Assembly: GCF_001612945.1 (NCBI RefSeq)
Contig: NZ_BDBK01000002.1
Coordinates: forward strand, 806,001-870,000
Source of the DNA: Nocardia inohanensis NBRC 100128
Lineage (GTDB): Bacteria; Actinomycetota; Actinomycetes; Mycobacteriales; Mycobacteriaceae
Direction of reading: 5' to 3'
Length of the DNA: 64,000 nt
Positions 8,622-17,020 of the stretch are shown piece after piece. Each line of letters opens with the position of its first letter. The first letter of the stretch is position 1. The notes under the pieces are model-generated. The model did no database searches. It had not been told where the DNA came from and saw only the letters and a list, made by a program, of their open reading frames with translations. Made by a program: the position numbers and the translations under genes.

Positions 8622-9842
8622 GTGTCACCCGTGACTGAAGCAGTGAATGCCACCCAGGCCACCCCCACCAACAACAGTGGGAATCTGGCCGACATCACCA
8701 CGGAAGAAATTTTCGCCGGTCATTTGGGCGGCAAGCTCTCGGTCGAACTCACCGCGCCGCTGGAAACCCAGCGCGACCTTTCCATCGCCTACACCCCGGG
8801 CGTCGCGCAGGTGTGCCTCGGCATCGCCGAGGACGAATCCCTCGCCAAGACCTACACCTGGGCCGAGCGCCTGGTCGTGGTGGTCTCCGACGGCACCGCC
8901 GTGCTGGGCCTGGGCGATATCGGCCCGCGCGCCTCGCTGCCGGTGATGGAGGGCAAGGCGGCCCTGTTCAAGAAGTTCGCCGGCCTCGACTCCATCCCGC
9001 TGGTCCTGGACACCAAGGATCCGGACGCGATCGTCGAGACCCTGATCCGCCTGCGCCCCAGCTTCGGCGCGGTCAACCTGGAGGACATCTCCGCGCCGCG
9101 CTGCTTCGAGATCGAGAAGCGCGTCATCGAGGCCCTGGACTGCCCGGTCATGCACGACGACCAGCACGGCACCGCCATCGTGGTGCTGGCGGCGCTGAAA
9201 GGCGCTGCCGCGGTGCAGAACCGCGACATGTCGTCCCTCAAGGTCGTGGTGTCGGGTGCGGGCGCGGCCGGTGTGGCGTGCACCGAGATCCTGCTGGCCG
9301 CGGGCGTTCCGGACATCATCGTGCTCGACTCCAAGGGCATCGTGTCGCGTGACCGCGGCGACCTCAACGATGTGAAGGCCGAGCTGGCGCAGCGCACCAA
9401 CCCGCGCGGCATCACCGGCGGTCCGGCCGAGGCGCTCGTCGGCGCGGACGTGTTCCTGGGCCTGTCGGCGGGCACCATCCCCGAGGAGCTCATCGCCTCG
9501 ATGGCGCCCGAGTCGATCGTGTTCGCCATGTCCAACCCGACCCCGGAGATCCACCCCGAGGTGGCGGCCAAGTACGCGGCCATCGTGGCGACCGGGCGTT
9601 CGGACTTCCCGAACCAGATCAACAATGTGCTCGCCTTCCCCGGCGTGTTCAAGGGTGCGCTCGATGTGGGCGCGCGCCGCATCACCGAGGGCATGAAGGT
9701 GGCCGCGGCCGAAGCGATCTTCAACGTGGTCGCCGACGAGCTCGCCACCGACAAGATCATCCCCAGCCCGCTGGACCCGCGCGTGGCTCCGGCCGTCGCC
9801 GAGGCCGTGGGTGCGGCCGCCCGCGCCGAGGGCGTGGCGTGA
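8622..9842 (+). CDS. Malic enzyme, short form (NAD(P)-dependent)
   Basis: This 406-residue enzyme oxidatively decarboxylates malate to pyruvate. It has the malic-enzyme segments DLSIAYTPGVAQVC (about 52-65), SDGTAVLGLGDIGPRASLPV, MEGKAALFKKFAG, NLEDISAPRCFEIE and VMHDDQHGTAIV, which carry the catalytic Tyr/Lys and the metal-binding Glu/Asp. The cofactor site is VVVSGAGAAGVACTEILLAAG (about 207-227), and FAMSNPTPEIHP lies near the C-terminus. The length fits the compact bacterial form. An AGGAG at 8610-8614 sets the GTG start. The gene is monocistronic, with palindromes upstream and hairpin repeats downstream. Confidence 0.95.
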   Translation: MSPVTEAVNATQATPTNNSGNLADITTEEIFAGHLGGKLSVELTAPLETQRDLSIAYTPGVAQVCLGIAEDESLAKTYTWAERLVVVVSDGTAVLGLGDIGPRASLPVMEGKAALFKKFAGLDSIPLVLDTKDPDAIVETLIRLRPSFGAVNLEDISAPRCFEIEKRVIEALDCPVMHDDQHGTAIVVLAALKGAAAVQNRDMSSLKVVVSGAGAAGVACTEILLAAGVPDIIVLDSKGIVSRDRGDLNDVKAELAQRTNPRGITGGPAEALVGADVFLGLSAGTIPEELIASMAPESIVFAMSNPTPEIHPEVAAKYAAIVATGRSDFPNQINNVLAFPGVFKGALDVGARRITEGMKVAAAEAIFNVVADELATDKIIPSPLDPRVAPAVAEAVGAAARAEGVA

Positions 9843-9874
9843 GCTGATTGTCGCTGCGCGACAAGCGAATAGCA

Positions 9875-10060
9875 GGGTCCCCCGTCCTGACGGACGGGGG
9901 ACCTTTCGCGTTGAAGGGTAGTGAGGGTCCCCGTACTCACGGACGGGGACCTTTCGCGTTGAGGGGTAGTGAGGGTCCCCGTACTCACGGACGGGGACCT
10001 TTCGCGTTGGGGAAGAGGAGGGTCCCCGTCCTGGCGACGGGACCTTTCACGTTGGGGTGG
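9875..10060. repeat. Four tandem 47-50 bp hairpin repeats
   Basis: Units start near 9875, 9925, 9973 and 10020. Each carries a G+C hairpin (GGTCCCCGT pairing with ACGGGGACC or variants), then ACCTTTC(G/A)CGTT and a G-rich stretch. Unit 1 is a perfect hairpin. Units 2 and 3 share an identical ACTCACGG insert in place of the loop, and unit 4 is decayed. The array lies between the convergent ends of malic enzyme and the hydroxylase, so it may act as a two-way terminator. Confidence 0.8.
9876..9903. terminator. Perfect hairpin after malic enzyme
   Basis: Arms GGTCCCCCGTCC (9876-9887) and their exact complement (9892-9903) flank a TGAC loop, followed by TTTCGCGTT. It lies 34 bp past the malic enzyme stop. 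It is the first and best-preserved unit of the repeat array. Confidence 0.7.
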
Positions 10061-10100
10061 GACGTTGGCTCCCGGCGAGTGCAGCACCGGGTGGGAGACC

Positions 10101-11006
10101 CTATGCCACGGCCCGGGCCGGTTCGGGGTCGGCGGGCGATGATGGGGTTGCCTGTCGGGCGGGGTGCTCCGACCAGCCGGGCGGGCCGAAGAGATAGCCG
10201 AGGCGGCCGCGCCAGGTGCGGGCCGTGCGGACATCGCGGACCAGGGACATCAGTTCGGCGTAGTTGACCTTCAGCGGGTTGTCGGTGTCGAGGTCTTTGG
10301 TCAGGCCGTAGCGGATGGGTTCGGTTTCCGCGGCGAAGGTGCCGAACATGCGATCCCAAATGATGAATACGCCACCGTAATTCGTGTCCAGATACGGCTG
10401 ATTGGAGCCGTGGTGGACGCGATGGTGGGCCGGGGTGTTGAAGAGAAATTCGATCGGCTTCCCCAGGGTGCGAATCCGCTGGGTGTGGATCGGGAACTGG
10501 TACAGCAGGCCGATGGTTTGCAGCAGGAAGATCATCCAGGCGGGGAAGCCGAGCAGCGCCGCGGGCACCCAGAACAATCCGCGCAGCTGCGACACCACCG
10601 GGTGCGCCCACGACAGCCTGATGGCCGTCGAGAAATTGAAGAACCGGCTGGAGTGATGCACGCTGTGCGCGGTCCACAGCAACCGGACCCGATGGTCCGC
10701 GCGATGCGACCAGTAGTAGCAGAAATCGGTGACGACCAGCCCCAGCACCCACACCCACCAGTGCGCTGGTGAGAGCCGGAGCGGGGTCAGGGCTGCCGCC
10801 AGCACCACCGCGGAGAACGGAAGTGCTTGCGCGAGAAGTGGTTTCGCGATCCGGCCGAGAAAGAACGTCGCGACGTTCGAGGCGGTGTCCCGCCCGGCGA
10901 TACCGTTCGCCGGGCGGTCCGGATCCCGGCGGTCGGCCAGCCATTCCACCAGCATCAGGACGGCGAAGGTGGGCAGGGCGAGGAGGAAGAGGGGATCGTC
11001 GCGCAT
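10101..11006 (-). CDS. Fatty acid hydroxylase/sterol desaturase superfamily membrane protein
   Basis: This 301-residue protein has the His-box set of the integral-membrane di-iron family: HRADHR (with the preceding YYWSHRADHRVRLLW), HSVHHSSRFFNF, and HHRVHHGSNQPYLDTNYGG. Four hydrophobic segments flank the boxes (for example LFLLALPTFAVLMLVEWLA and WWVWVLGLVVTDFCYY). Members hydroxylate or desaturate sterols, carotenoids or acyl chains using O2. The substrate cannot be read from the sequence. I chose the ATG at 11006 because AGGAG precedes it by 5 bases. It diverges from the histidine kinase gene. Confidence 0.88.
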   Translation of the reverse strand: MRDDPLFLLALPTFAVLMLVEWLADRRDPDRPANGIAGRDTASNVATFFLGRIAKPLLAQALPFSAVVLAAALTPLRLSPAHWWVWVLGLVVTDFCYYWSHRADHRVRLLWTAHSVHHSSRFFNFSTAIRLSWAHPVVSQLRGLFWVPAALLGFPAWMIFLLQTIGLLYQFPIHTQRIRTLGKPIEFLFNTPAHHRVHHGSNQPYLDTNYGGVFIIWDRMFGTFAAETEPIRYGLTKDLDTDNPLKVNYAELMSLVRDVRTARTWRGRLGYLFGPPGWSEHPARQATPSSPADPEPARAVA

Positions 11007-11198
11007 GGTGCTCCTGGTGATGATGACGAAGGCTCGCGGATACCTTCCGACGGTAATGAGCCGCACCTCTGCTCGGCGTCGCGCCGATGAGGGATTTCAT
11101 GTCCCCCACACGGGGGATGGAGCCCGGGCGAGGTAGCGTCGCGCAGCGGCGCCGCCCGGGTGCCGGGACCGGTGCGAGCGAGGAAGGCGGTGCCCCCG

Positions 11199-12383
11199 AT
11201 GGTCGTTGACGGAAGTGCGGGTTCCGCGCTCTCGCGTTCGGTGGCCCGGCAATCGGTGCTGGTGGCGATGGTCGCCGCGCTCGTCGACGTGCTGCAACTG
11301 GTGCTGTGCGGGGCTTTCGGGGCAGCACCCGCACTGGCTACCGCGCTGGCGGTGGCGATCGCGGCCGCCGATCTGGCACTGGCCGGCCCGCCGGCCACGG
11401 TGGCGGTGGTGGCCGTGGCGCAGGTGGCGGTGAAACTCGGGACCGGGCTGTTCGTGCACCATTACGCGCTGTCGGCCCGCATTCCCGACGTGGGTTTCCT
11501 GGTGGCCGGATATCGGGCGGGCGCGTGGCTGGGCGGGGCGGGGGCGATCGCGGTGGCCGCGCTGCTGGCCTCCGGCGCCGCGTCCGCGAATCTGCTTGCG
11601 GGCGGGGTGGTTTCGAAGGATTGGCGATTCCTGATGCCGGTCGCGCTGGCCTCGGGGCTGGTGCCGTGGCTGGTCGGGCGGTACACGGCGGCGCACCGGG
11701 CGCACTTCGCCGAGCTGGAGCAGCGCGAACGCCTGCGGGAGCAGGAGCGGCGGGCCGAGCTGGAGCGGGCGCTCGCCGATGAACGCGAAGCCATCGCCCG
11801 GGACCTGCACGATGTCATCTCGCATCACGTGAGTGCCATCGGAATTCATGCCGGGGTGGCGCGAATCGCGCTGTTCCGCAGCGAGTCCGAGACCGTGACC
11901 CGCTCGCTGGCGGCCGTGGAGGGCAGTAGTCGCGCGGCGCTGGTGGATCTGCGGCGGCAATTGGATCTGCTGCACGGCCGCGAGGACGACGGGCAGCGGC
12001 AGCCGGGATTGGCGGCCATCGACGAGCTGGTCGATCGCGTCCGGGAAGCGGGATTGGCACTGCGCGTGGAGATTTCGGGCGAGCCGCCGGTCCTGCCGGA
12101 CTCACTGGGCGTGATGCTGTACCGCGTGGTCCAGGAATTGCTCACCAATGCGTTGCGGCACGGACGGGATACGGCGGTGCTGGAAATCGCGTATCACCCC
12201 ACCCGCGTGGATATCCGGGAATCCAACCCCGTCGGTACGGTGCCGGCGACCCCGGGGGTGTCGCGCGGCCTGGACGGTATGCGCCGTCGCGTCGAATTGT
12301 TCGGCGGCACCGTGGAATACGGGACGAGCGCGACCGGAACGCAGTGGAATCTGGCCGTTTCGGTGCCGATCGGAGCGCTGTGA
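11199..12383 (+). CDS. NarL-type sensor histidine kinase
   Basis: The 394-residue protein has several N-terminal membrane helices over about residues 15-165. A coiled linker (EQRERLREQERRAELERALA) leads to the HisKA_3 phospho-acceptor helix EREAIARDLHDVISHHVSAI, whose RDLHD His is the phosphorylation site. The C-terminal ATPase has VVQELLTNALRHG and GLDGMRRRVELFGGTVEYG. The signal is unknown. I chose the ATG at 11199; GTG at 11190 or 11160 is also possible, and a GAGGAAGG lies at 11180-11187. The stop overlaps the response regulator start (GTGA), so it pairs with that gene. Confidence 0.9.
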   Translation: MVVDGSAGSALSRSVARQSVLVAMVAALVDVLQLVLCGAFGAAPALATALAVAIAAADLALAGPPATVAVVAVAQVAVKLGTGLFVHHYALSARIPDVGFLVAGYRAGAWLGGAGAIAVAALLASGAASANLLAGGVVSKDWRFLMPVALASGLVPWLVGRYTAAHRAHFAELEQRERLREQERRAELERALADEREAIARDLHDVISHHVSAIGIHAGVARIALFRSESETVTRSLAAVEGSSRAALVDLRRQLDLLHGREDDGQRQPGLAAIDELVDRVREAGLALRVEISGEPPVLPDSLGVMLYRVVQELLTNALRHGRDTAVLEIAYHPTRVDIRESNPVGTVPATPGVSRGLDGMRRRVELFGGTVEYGTSATGTQWNLAVSVPIGAL

Positions 12384-13030
12384 GAACCCGGGTGCTGATC
12401 GCCGACGACCACACCGTCTTCCGGGCCGGGCTGCGGGCGGTGATCGACGCCGAACCGGACCTGGAATGCGTGGCCGAGGTCGGGGACGGCCGCGCCGCCA
12501 TCGCCGCCGCCGACCGGTTCCGGCCCGAGATCGCGATTCTGGATGTGCGCATGCCCATTCTCGACGGACTGGCCGCCACCGAGGCCATCGTGGCGGCGGG
12601 CGGCACCCGCGTGCTGCTGCTCACCACCTACGACAGCGCCTCGAGCCTGCGCCGTGCTTTGGACGCGGGCGCGAGCGGCTTCCTGCTGAAAAGCCTGCCG
12701 CCGGAGGAGATGGTGGCGGCGGTGCGGGTGGCATTGCGCGGCGACGCCGTCATCGACCCCTCGATGACGCGGCGCTTGGCGGCCCGGCTGGCGTCGGGCA
12801 TCGCGCCGCCGACGGAGCCGCCCGAGGTGACCCAATTGACCGCCCGGGAGCGGGAAGTGCTGGCGCTGGTCGCGCAGGCGCGCAGCAATGCCGAGATCGC
12901 CGCCGCGCTCGGCGTGGGCGAAGAGACAGTCAAAACCCACGTCTCCCGCATGCTGTCGAAACTCGGTGTGCGCGACCGGATTCAAGCGGTCGTATACGCA
13001 CACCGCCACGGCCTCACCGGACCGGTGTAG
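12380..13030 (+). CDS. NarL/LuxR-type response regulator
   Basis: This 216-residue regulator has the receiver domain at its N-terminus (RVLIADDHTVFRAGLRAVID) with the phospho-acceptor Asp in IAILDVRMPILDG and a Thr/Lys switch region (LLLTTYDSA, SGFLLKSLP). A linker leads to a LuxR-type helix-turn-helix with LTAREREVLALVAQARSN and GEETVKTHVSRMLSKLGV. The GTG start overlaps the kinase stop. It probably controls a membrane or stress response sensed by its partner, but no target is adjacent. Confidence 0.92.
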   Translation: MRTRVLIADDHTVFRAGLRAVIDAEPDLECVAEVGDGRAAIAAADRFRPEIAILDVRMPILDGLAATEAIVAAGGTRVLLLTTYDSASSLRRALDAGASGFLLKSLPPEEMVAAVRVALRGDAVIDPSMTRRLAARLASGIAPPTEPPEVTQLTAREREVLALVAQARSNAEIAAALGVGEETVKTHVSRMLSKLGVRDRIQAVVYAHRHGLTGPV

Positions 13031-13111
13031 CCCACCGCGCCAGGGCCCCGGGACAGAACTCCGCGTGCCGGTAAGGGCGGGGTGGCCCTTCAAGGAGCAG
13101 GTGGCCCTTGC

Positions 13112-13270
13112 GCGAAGCCCGGGGCTTTGGTGAAGCCCGGGGGCCTCGGTGGAGCCCGGGGGCCTTGGTGGAGCCCGGGGCTTGGTTGAAGCCCGGGGCT
13201 TGGTTGAAGCCCGGGGCCTTGGTGAAGTCCAGGGTCCCTTGGTGTAGCCCGGGGTCGTTGCGTGAAGCCG
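13112..13270. repeat. Tandem array of about nine 18-20 bp palindromic units
   Basis: Repeated units of the form TGAAGCCCGGGGCTTGGT follow one another, with small changes (TGGAGCCC, TGTAGCCC, extra G or C). Most units contain a short inverted repeat such as AAGCCC-G-GGGCTT. Two copies of GGTGGCCCTT lie just upstream at 13081-13110. The array sits between the convergent stops of the response regulator and the CBS gene and ends against a perfect terminator hairpin. Confidence 0.8.
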
Positions 13271-13298
13271 GGTGGCCCGTCCGTCAGGACGGGCCACC
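13271..13298. terminator. Perfect bidirectional hairpin before CBS gene end
   Basis: Arms GGTGGCCCGTCC (13271-13282) and GGACGGGCCACC (13287-13298) flank a GTCA loop, followed on the plus strand by CTCTTCTCT. It lies 23 bp past the CBS gene stop and at the end of the repeat array. It shares the CGTCC-N4-GGACG core with the hairpin at 9876. Confidence 0.75.
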
Positions 13299-13321
13299 CT
13301 CTTCTCTACTGAGCCGAAGGC

Positions 13322-13744
13322 TCAGTGCGGCGTCGCCACCGCCGAGACGAATTCGGCGAGCTGGGTGTCGCTGATGTTCTTGGCCAGATCGGATTCGCAG
13401 ATCATGCCCATCAGCTGATTGCCTTTGCGCATATCCAGCACCGGCATGCGCTTGATCTGGTTCTTCTCCATGACGTCGAGCACTTCGGCGACGTCGGTGT
13501 CCATATCGACCGACCAGACCCGCCCCTGTGCGAGGTCACCGGCTCGGACTCGGCTGGGATCGTGGCCTTCGGCTATGCAGCGGATGACGATGTCGCGATC
13601 GGTGAGCATGCCGATGAGCTGATCACCATTGCAGATCGGGAGTGCGCCGACATCCATATTGCGCATCATCTGGGCCGCCCGGTCCAGGGTTTCTTCCGCC
13701 GGGATACATTCCGCACTCCGGTGCATGATGTCGCGAGCCTTCAC
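13322..13744 (-). CDS. CBS-domain pair protein
   Basis: This 140-residue protein consists of two tandem CBS motifs. The first is at about residues 4-60 (ARDIMHRSAECIPAEETLDRA to GMLTDRDIVIRCIAEG), the second at about 68-125 (RVWSVDMDTDVAEVLDVMEK to MGMICESDLAKN). Such stand-alone pairs bind adenine nucleotides and often respond to energy state or stress; hypoxic-response CBS proteins in mycobacteria are similar in size. I chose the GTG at 13744 because an AGGAGG lies 5-6 bases before it. Confidence 0.9.
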   Translation of the reverse strand: MKARDIMHRSAECIPAEETLDRAAQMMRNMDVGALPICNGDQLIGMLTDRDIVIRCIAEGHDPSRVRAGDLAQGRVWSVDMDTDVAEVLDVMEKNQIKRMPVLDMRKGNQLMGMICESDLAKNISDTQLAEFVSAVATPH

Positions 13745-13846
13745 TTGCAACCTCCTGATTCGGATGGGTTTGCCACGCAACATCGTGACCCGGATCACAG
13801 GCGAGGTCAATGACGGCGTTTCGAATGCGGCGCCCACCCGGGCTTC

Positions 13847-14173
13847 TTACTTGTGGCAGGACTTGCGATAGTCGATGACCGCCTGCCGGGCGGTGCGCAG
13901 ATCCTGGGCTTCCTGTGGATGGGCGGCGCGCCACGCCTTCAGCTCCGCCCGCCGCTGATCCTTGGGCATCGCCTTCGCCTTCGAGATCTCGGCGGCGACA
14001 TCGGGGTGGGCGGCGAGGTAGGCGGCTACCTTGGGGGCGGCGTCGGCGCGCGCGGCGGCCGCGGCGGCCGGTCCGCAGTCGGGGCCGTCGGCGGTGGCGA
14101 CGCCGGGGACCGCGAGCGCGACGACGGCGACGCCCGCCGCTCCGGCCAGGACGACTGCCATGGTGCGTTTCAT
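13847..14173 (-). CDS. Secreted hemophore-like protein (Rv0203/Rv1174c-type)
   Basis: This 108-residue protein has a clear Sec signal peptide (MKRTMAVVLAGAAGVAVVAL, cleavage likely after ATA near residue 28). The mature helical domain has AYLAAHPDVAAEI, KDQRRAELKAWRAAHPQ and a C-terminal DYRKSCHK. One Cys follows the signal peptide and a second is at the C-terminus, as in the secreted haem-binding hemophore-related family. Haem binding is inferred from the family and not shown. It lies 96 bp downstream of the OmpR-type kinase gene, with candidate regulator sites between them. Confidence 0.65.
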   Translation of the reverse strand: MKRTMAVVLAGAAGVAVVALAVPGVATADGPDCGPAAAAAARADAAPKVAAYLAAHPDVAAEISKAKAMPKDQRRAELKAWRAAHPQEAQDLRTARQAVIDYRKSCHK

Positions 14174-14228
14174 GCTGACTCCACTGGTGTGTGTCGGGAT
14201 GTGTCACCATCGAATCTGCCCCGGTGAG

Positions 14229-14273
14229 CTGAAGCTGCCCTGAAGCCGGCCGCCATCTTCAGCGGATCTTCAG
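14229..14273 (-). promoter_or_regulatory. Paired CTGAAG sites, candidate response regulator binding site
   Basis: CTGAAG occurs at 14229 and 14240, and its complement CTTCAG at 14257 and 14268. Each pair is spaced exactly 11 bp, one helical turn, and the pairs face in opposite directions. They lie between the sensor kinase and the hemophore-like gene, where a promoter for the latter is expected. OmpR/PhoB-type regulators often use 11-bp direct repeats. Confidence 0.5.
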
Positions 14274-15601
14274 CCTTCGCCCGTGACCGGCAGCCGCAGC
14301 GTGAAGACCGCGCCCTTGCCGCCGTCACTCCGTGCGGCACAGGTCAATTCGCCGCCGTGGGCGCGGGCCAGGCCGCGGGCGATGGGCAGTCCCAGGCCGG
14401 ATCCGCCGGGCCGGTTCTCCCGGGCCGGATCGAGGCGGACCAGCCGGTCGAAGATGCGTTCGCGGTCCTCGGCGGGCACGCCGGGACCGTTGTCGGTGAC
14501 GGTCACCACGGCATCCTCGTCATCGGAGCGCAGACGCACGGTGATCGCCCCGCTGCCGCGGATCGCCTGGGCCGCATTGCCGAGCAGATTGGCCAGGATC
14601 TGGGCAACGCGAGCGGGGTCGGCCGCGATCGGCTCGGATCGCCCGGTCAGCTGGAAATCGATGTCCGGGTGCAGGATTCGCTGCTGCTCGAGCTCGGCTC
14701 CGACGAGCTCGGCCAGGTCCACCCGCTCCCGGCGTAATCGGAGACCGGCATCGATGCGGGCCAGGTCCAGCAGATCGTCCACCAGGCGTCCGGCGCGCTG
14801 GGCTTCGCGGGCCAGCAGCAGGTGGATGCGCTGGCGGTCTTCGGGATTCGCGTCCGCCGGTTGCTGGACGGCGGCCTCCGCGAGCGCGCGGATACCGGCG
14901 ATCGGGGTGCGGAGTTCGTGGGCGGCGTCGCCGACGAAGGTGCGGATGCGTTGTTCCGAGTCGCGGGCACGGGCCTCGGCGCCTTCCAGGGCATCCAGCA
15001 TTTCGTCGAAAGCGGCTGCGGTGCGGCCGAGTTCGGTGTCGGTGCGCGCGGGTTGCAGGCGGGTGCCGCGGCGGCCGCGAGCGATATCGCGGGCCAGCAG
15101 GGTCATTGTGTCGAGTGGTCGCAGGGCGCGGCGCAGGCCCAGCCAGAGGGCGGCGGCGATCACCGCGAGGGCGGTCGTGGTGGCGAGGATCAGGACGAAT
15201 CCGAGCCGGGAGCGCAGGCGCGACAGCAGGGGAGTGTCGACCTCCAGGGTCAGTTTGGCGTCGTTCACCTGCCCCGATCCGCTGAGCCGGGCGGTGCGGG
15301 TCTTGGCGGTGCCGTCCTCGAGGTGGGCGCGGGTGAGGCTGCCGTAGGCGCGGCCGTCGGCCAGCACCAGCCGGGCGCGCACCGAATGGTTGTCGACCCG
15401 GTCCACCAGCTCGGTAGGCGAAATACCTTGGGCGGCCAGCTGTCTGGCGAGCTGGACGCGATCGTTCAGGACCGCGTTCTGGCTGCGGTTCACCACCACG
15501 CCGAACAGCGCGTGCACGATCAGCGCGACCAGCACCAGCACCGTCCCGGAAACCACTGCCGCGGTGAGGGTTACGCGCCGGCGCAGCGACACCGTCTTCA
15601 C
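14270..15601 (-). CDS. OmpR-class sensor histidine kinase
   Basis: The 443-residue protein has an N-terminal helix (VTLTAAVVSGTVLVLVALIV), an external region to about 140 and a second helix (LGFVLILATTTALAVIAAAL). A HAMP region (RPLDTMTLLARDIARGRRGT) and the HisKA helix GDAAHELRTPIAGIRALAEA follow. The ATPase lobe shows NLLGNAAQAI, VTVTDNGPGVP and GGSGLGLPIARGLA. All kinase boxes look intact. The ATG overlaps the TGA of the upstream response regulator (ATGA). The external signal is unknown. Confidence 0.93.
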   Translation of the reverse strand: MKTVSLRRRVTLTAAVVSGTVLVLVALIVHALFGVVVNRSQNAVLNDRVQLARQLAAQGISPTELVDRVDNHSVRARLVLADGRAYGSLTRAHLEDGTAKTRTARLSGSGQVNDAKLTLEVDTPLLSRLRSRLGFVLILATTTALAVIAAALWLGLRRALRPLDTMTLLARDIARGRRGTRLQPARTDTELGRTAAAFDEMLDALEGAEARARDSEQRIRTFVGDAAHELRTPIAGIRALAEAAVQQPADANPEDRQRIHLLLAREAQRAGRLVDDLLDLARIDAGLRLRRERVDLAELVGAELEQQRILHPDIDFQLTGRSEPIAADPARVAQILANLLGNAAQAIRGSGAITVRLRSDDEDAVVTVTDNGPGVPAEDRERIFDRLVRLDPARENRPGGSGLGLPIARGLARAHGGELTCAARSDGGKGAVFTLRLPVTGEG

Positions 15602-16266
15602 GGCGCACGCAATGTGTAGCCGAGGCCGCGCACGGTGTGCAGCAGCCGGTCGCCGTGCTCCTCGAGTTTCCGGCGCAGCGCGCTGACGTGGACTTCGACG
15701 AGGTTGGGGTCGTAGTCCTCGTATCCCCAGACGCCGGTGAGGATCTGGGTCTTGGTGACCACGCGATCGCGATGCGCGGCCAGGTAGGCGAGGAGTTTGA
15801 ATTCGGTGGCGGTGAGGGCGAGCGGGGTGTCGGCGCGGCGGGCGCCGGCGGCCTGGACGTCCACCTCCAGATCGCCGATGATCACCCGCGTGTGCGCCCG
15901 GCCCATGCGGCGCAGCAGCGCGTCCACCCGGGCCAGCAACTCGGCCAGGTCGAACGGTTTGACGACGTAATCGTCGGAGCCGGAACGCAATCCGCGCACG
16001 CGATCCTCGACGCCGTCGCGCGCGGTCAGCATGAGCACGCCCGCCGCCGAACGGGCGCGCACCACTTCGAGCAGGGTGAAGCCGTCACGCCCGGGCAGCA
16101 TCACATCCAAGATCACCAGGTCGGGCCGGAAGCGCGCCAGCTCCTGTTCCAGCGCCGCACCGTCCGGGCGTTCGAGCACCTCGTGCCCGGCCCCGGTCAG
16201 GCCCGCGCCGACGGCCGTCCGAATGGCCTCGGCGTCTTCGATCACGAGGATGCGTGCCGGTTGCAT
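15598..16266 (-). CDS. OmpR/PhoB-type response regulator
   Basis: This 222-residue regulator has a receiver domain (RILVIEDAEAIRTAVGAGL) with phospho-acceptor Asp in LVILDVMLPGRDGF and Lys in SDDYVVKPFDLAELLAR. Its winged-helix DNA-binding domain has LTATEFKLLAYLAAHRD and GYEDYDPNLVEVHVSALRRK. It is followed directly by its kinase gene. The 11-bp-spaced CTGAAG sites in front of the hemophore-like gene are a plausible target. It starts 4 bp from the stop of the neighbouring transporter gene on the same strand. Confidence 0.93.
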   Translation of the reverse strand: MQPARILVIEDAEAIRTAVGAGLTGAGHEVLERPDGAALEQELARFRPDLVILDVMLPGRDGFTLLEVVRARSAAGVLMLTARDGVEDRVRGLRSGSDDYVVKPFDLAELLARVDALLRRMGRAHTRVIIGDLEVDVQAAGARRADTPLALTATEFKLLAYLAAHRDRVVTKTQILTGVWGYEDYDPNLVEVHVSALRRKLEEHGDRLLHTVRGLGYTLRAP

Positions 16267-16270
16267 GCGG

Positions 16271-17020
16271 TCATTCTGCTGTGGACGGCTGTGAACTTTC
16301 TGCGAGTCGCGGTCGATCGGCGGTGATCACCGGCCGGGCGGCCAGCTCGCCCGGTCGCCGCCAGCGCCGCACGCCGGGCGCGCTGGCCCAGACCAGGAAG
16401 GCGAGCAGGCCGTCCAGCAGCAGCGCGAGCGCCGCCACCAGGATCGCGCCGACCAGCACCCGGTCGTATTTGTAGAGCCCGATGCCGTCGAAGATGTAGC
16501 GGCCCAGGCCGCCCAGGTTCACGTACGCGGCGATGGTGGCGGTGGCGACCACCTGCAATGTCGCGGCGCGCAAACCGCTGAGCAGGATCGGCAGCGCATT
16601 GGGCAGTTCCACGCGCAGCAGGATCTGCGATTCGGTCATCCCCATGGCGCGGGAGGCATCCACCACATTGGGGTCCACATTCGCCACGCCGGCGTACGCG
16701 CCCGCCAGCAGCGGCGGAATGCCGACGGTCAGCAGGGCCAGCAGCGGCGGGATCAGCCCGAGGCCCATGAGCAGTACGAAGAAGGTGAGCAGGCCGAGGG
16801 TGGGCAGGGCGCGCATGGCATTGGCGAATCCGACCACCAGCGCGGAGCCCCTGCGGGTATGGCCGATGATCATGCCCAGCGGGACCGCGATCAGCACCGA
16901 CAGCGCTACGGTGAGGAAGCTGTACCAGACGTGCTGGGCGATGCGCATGCCGATGCCGGTCTCCCCGGACCAGTTCGCGCCGGTGGTGAGGTAGCTCCAG
17001 GCGTCCATGAAAAGGTTCAT
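16271..17020 (-). CDS. proZ: Osmoprotectant ABC transporter permease ProZ
   Basis: The 249-residue permease has about six membrane helices and the EAA-type cytoplasmic loop ASRAMGMTESQILLRVELPN, which contacts the ATPase. Other landmarks are the N-terminal MNLFMDAWSYLTTG and the helix LRALPTLGLLTFFVLLMGLG. The ATG at 17020 overlaps the TGA of proW, and reading further upstream gives sequence unlike this family. It is the last gene of a four-gene glycine betaine/carnitine/choline uptake operon in the order proX-proV-proW-proZ, as in M. tuberculosis. Confidence 0.92.
   Translation of the reverse strand: MNLFMDAWSYLTTGANWSGETGIGMRIAQHVWYSFLTVALSVLIAVPLGMIIGHTRRGSALVVGFANAMRALPTLGLLTFFVLLMGLGLIPPLLALLTVGIPPLLAGAYAGVANVDPNVVDASRAMGMTESQILLRVELPNALPILLSGLRAATLQVVATATIAAYVNLGGLGRYIFDGIGLYKYDRVLVGAILVAALALLLDGLLAFLVWASAPGVRRWRRPGELAARPVITADRPRLAESSQPSTAE

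Noticed and set aside
8625..9554. Antisense 309-residue open frame over malic enzyme
   Set aside because: Malic enzyme motifs are clear on the plus strand; this frame is its shadow.
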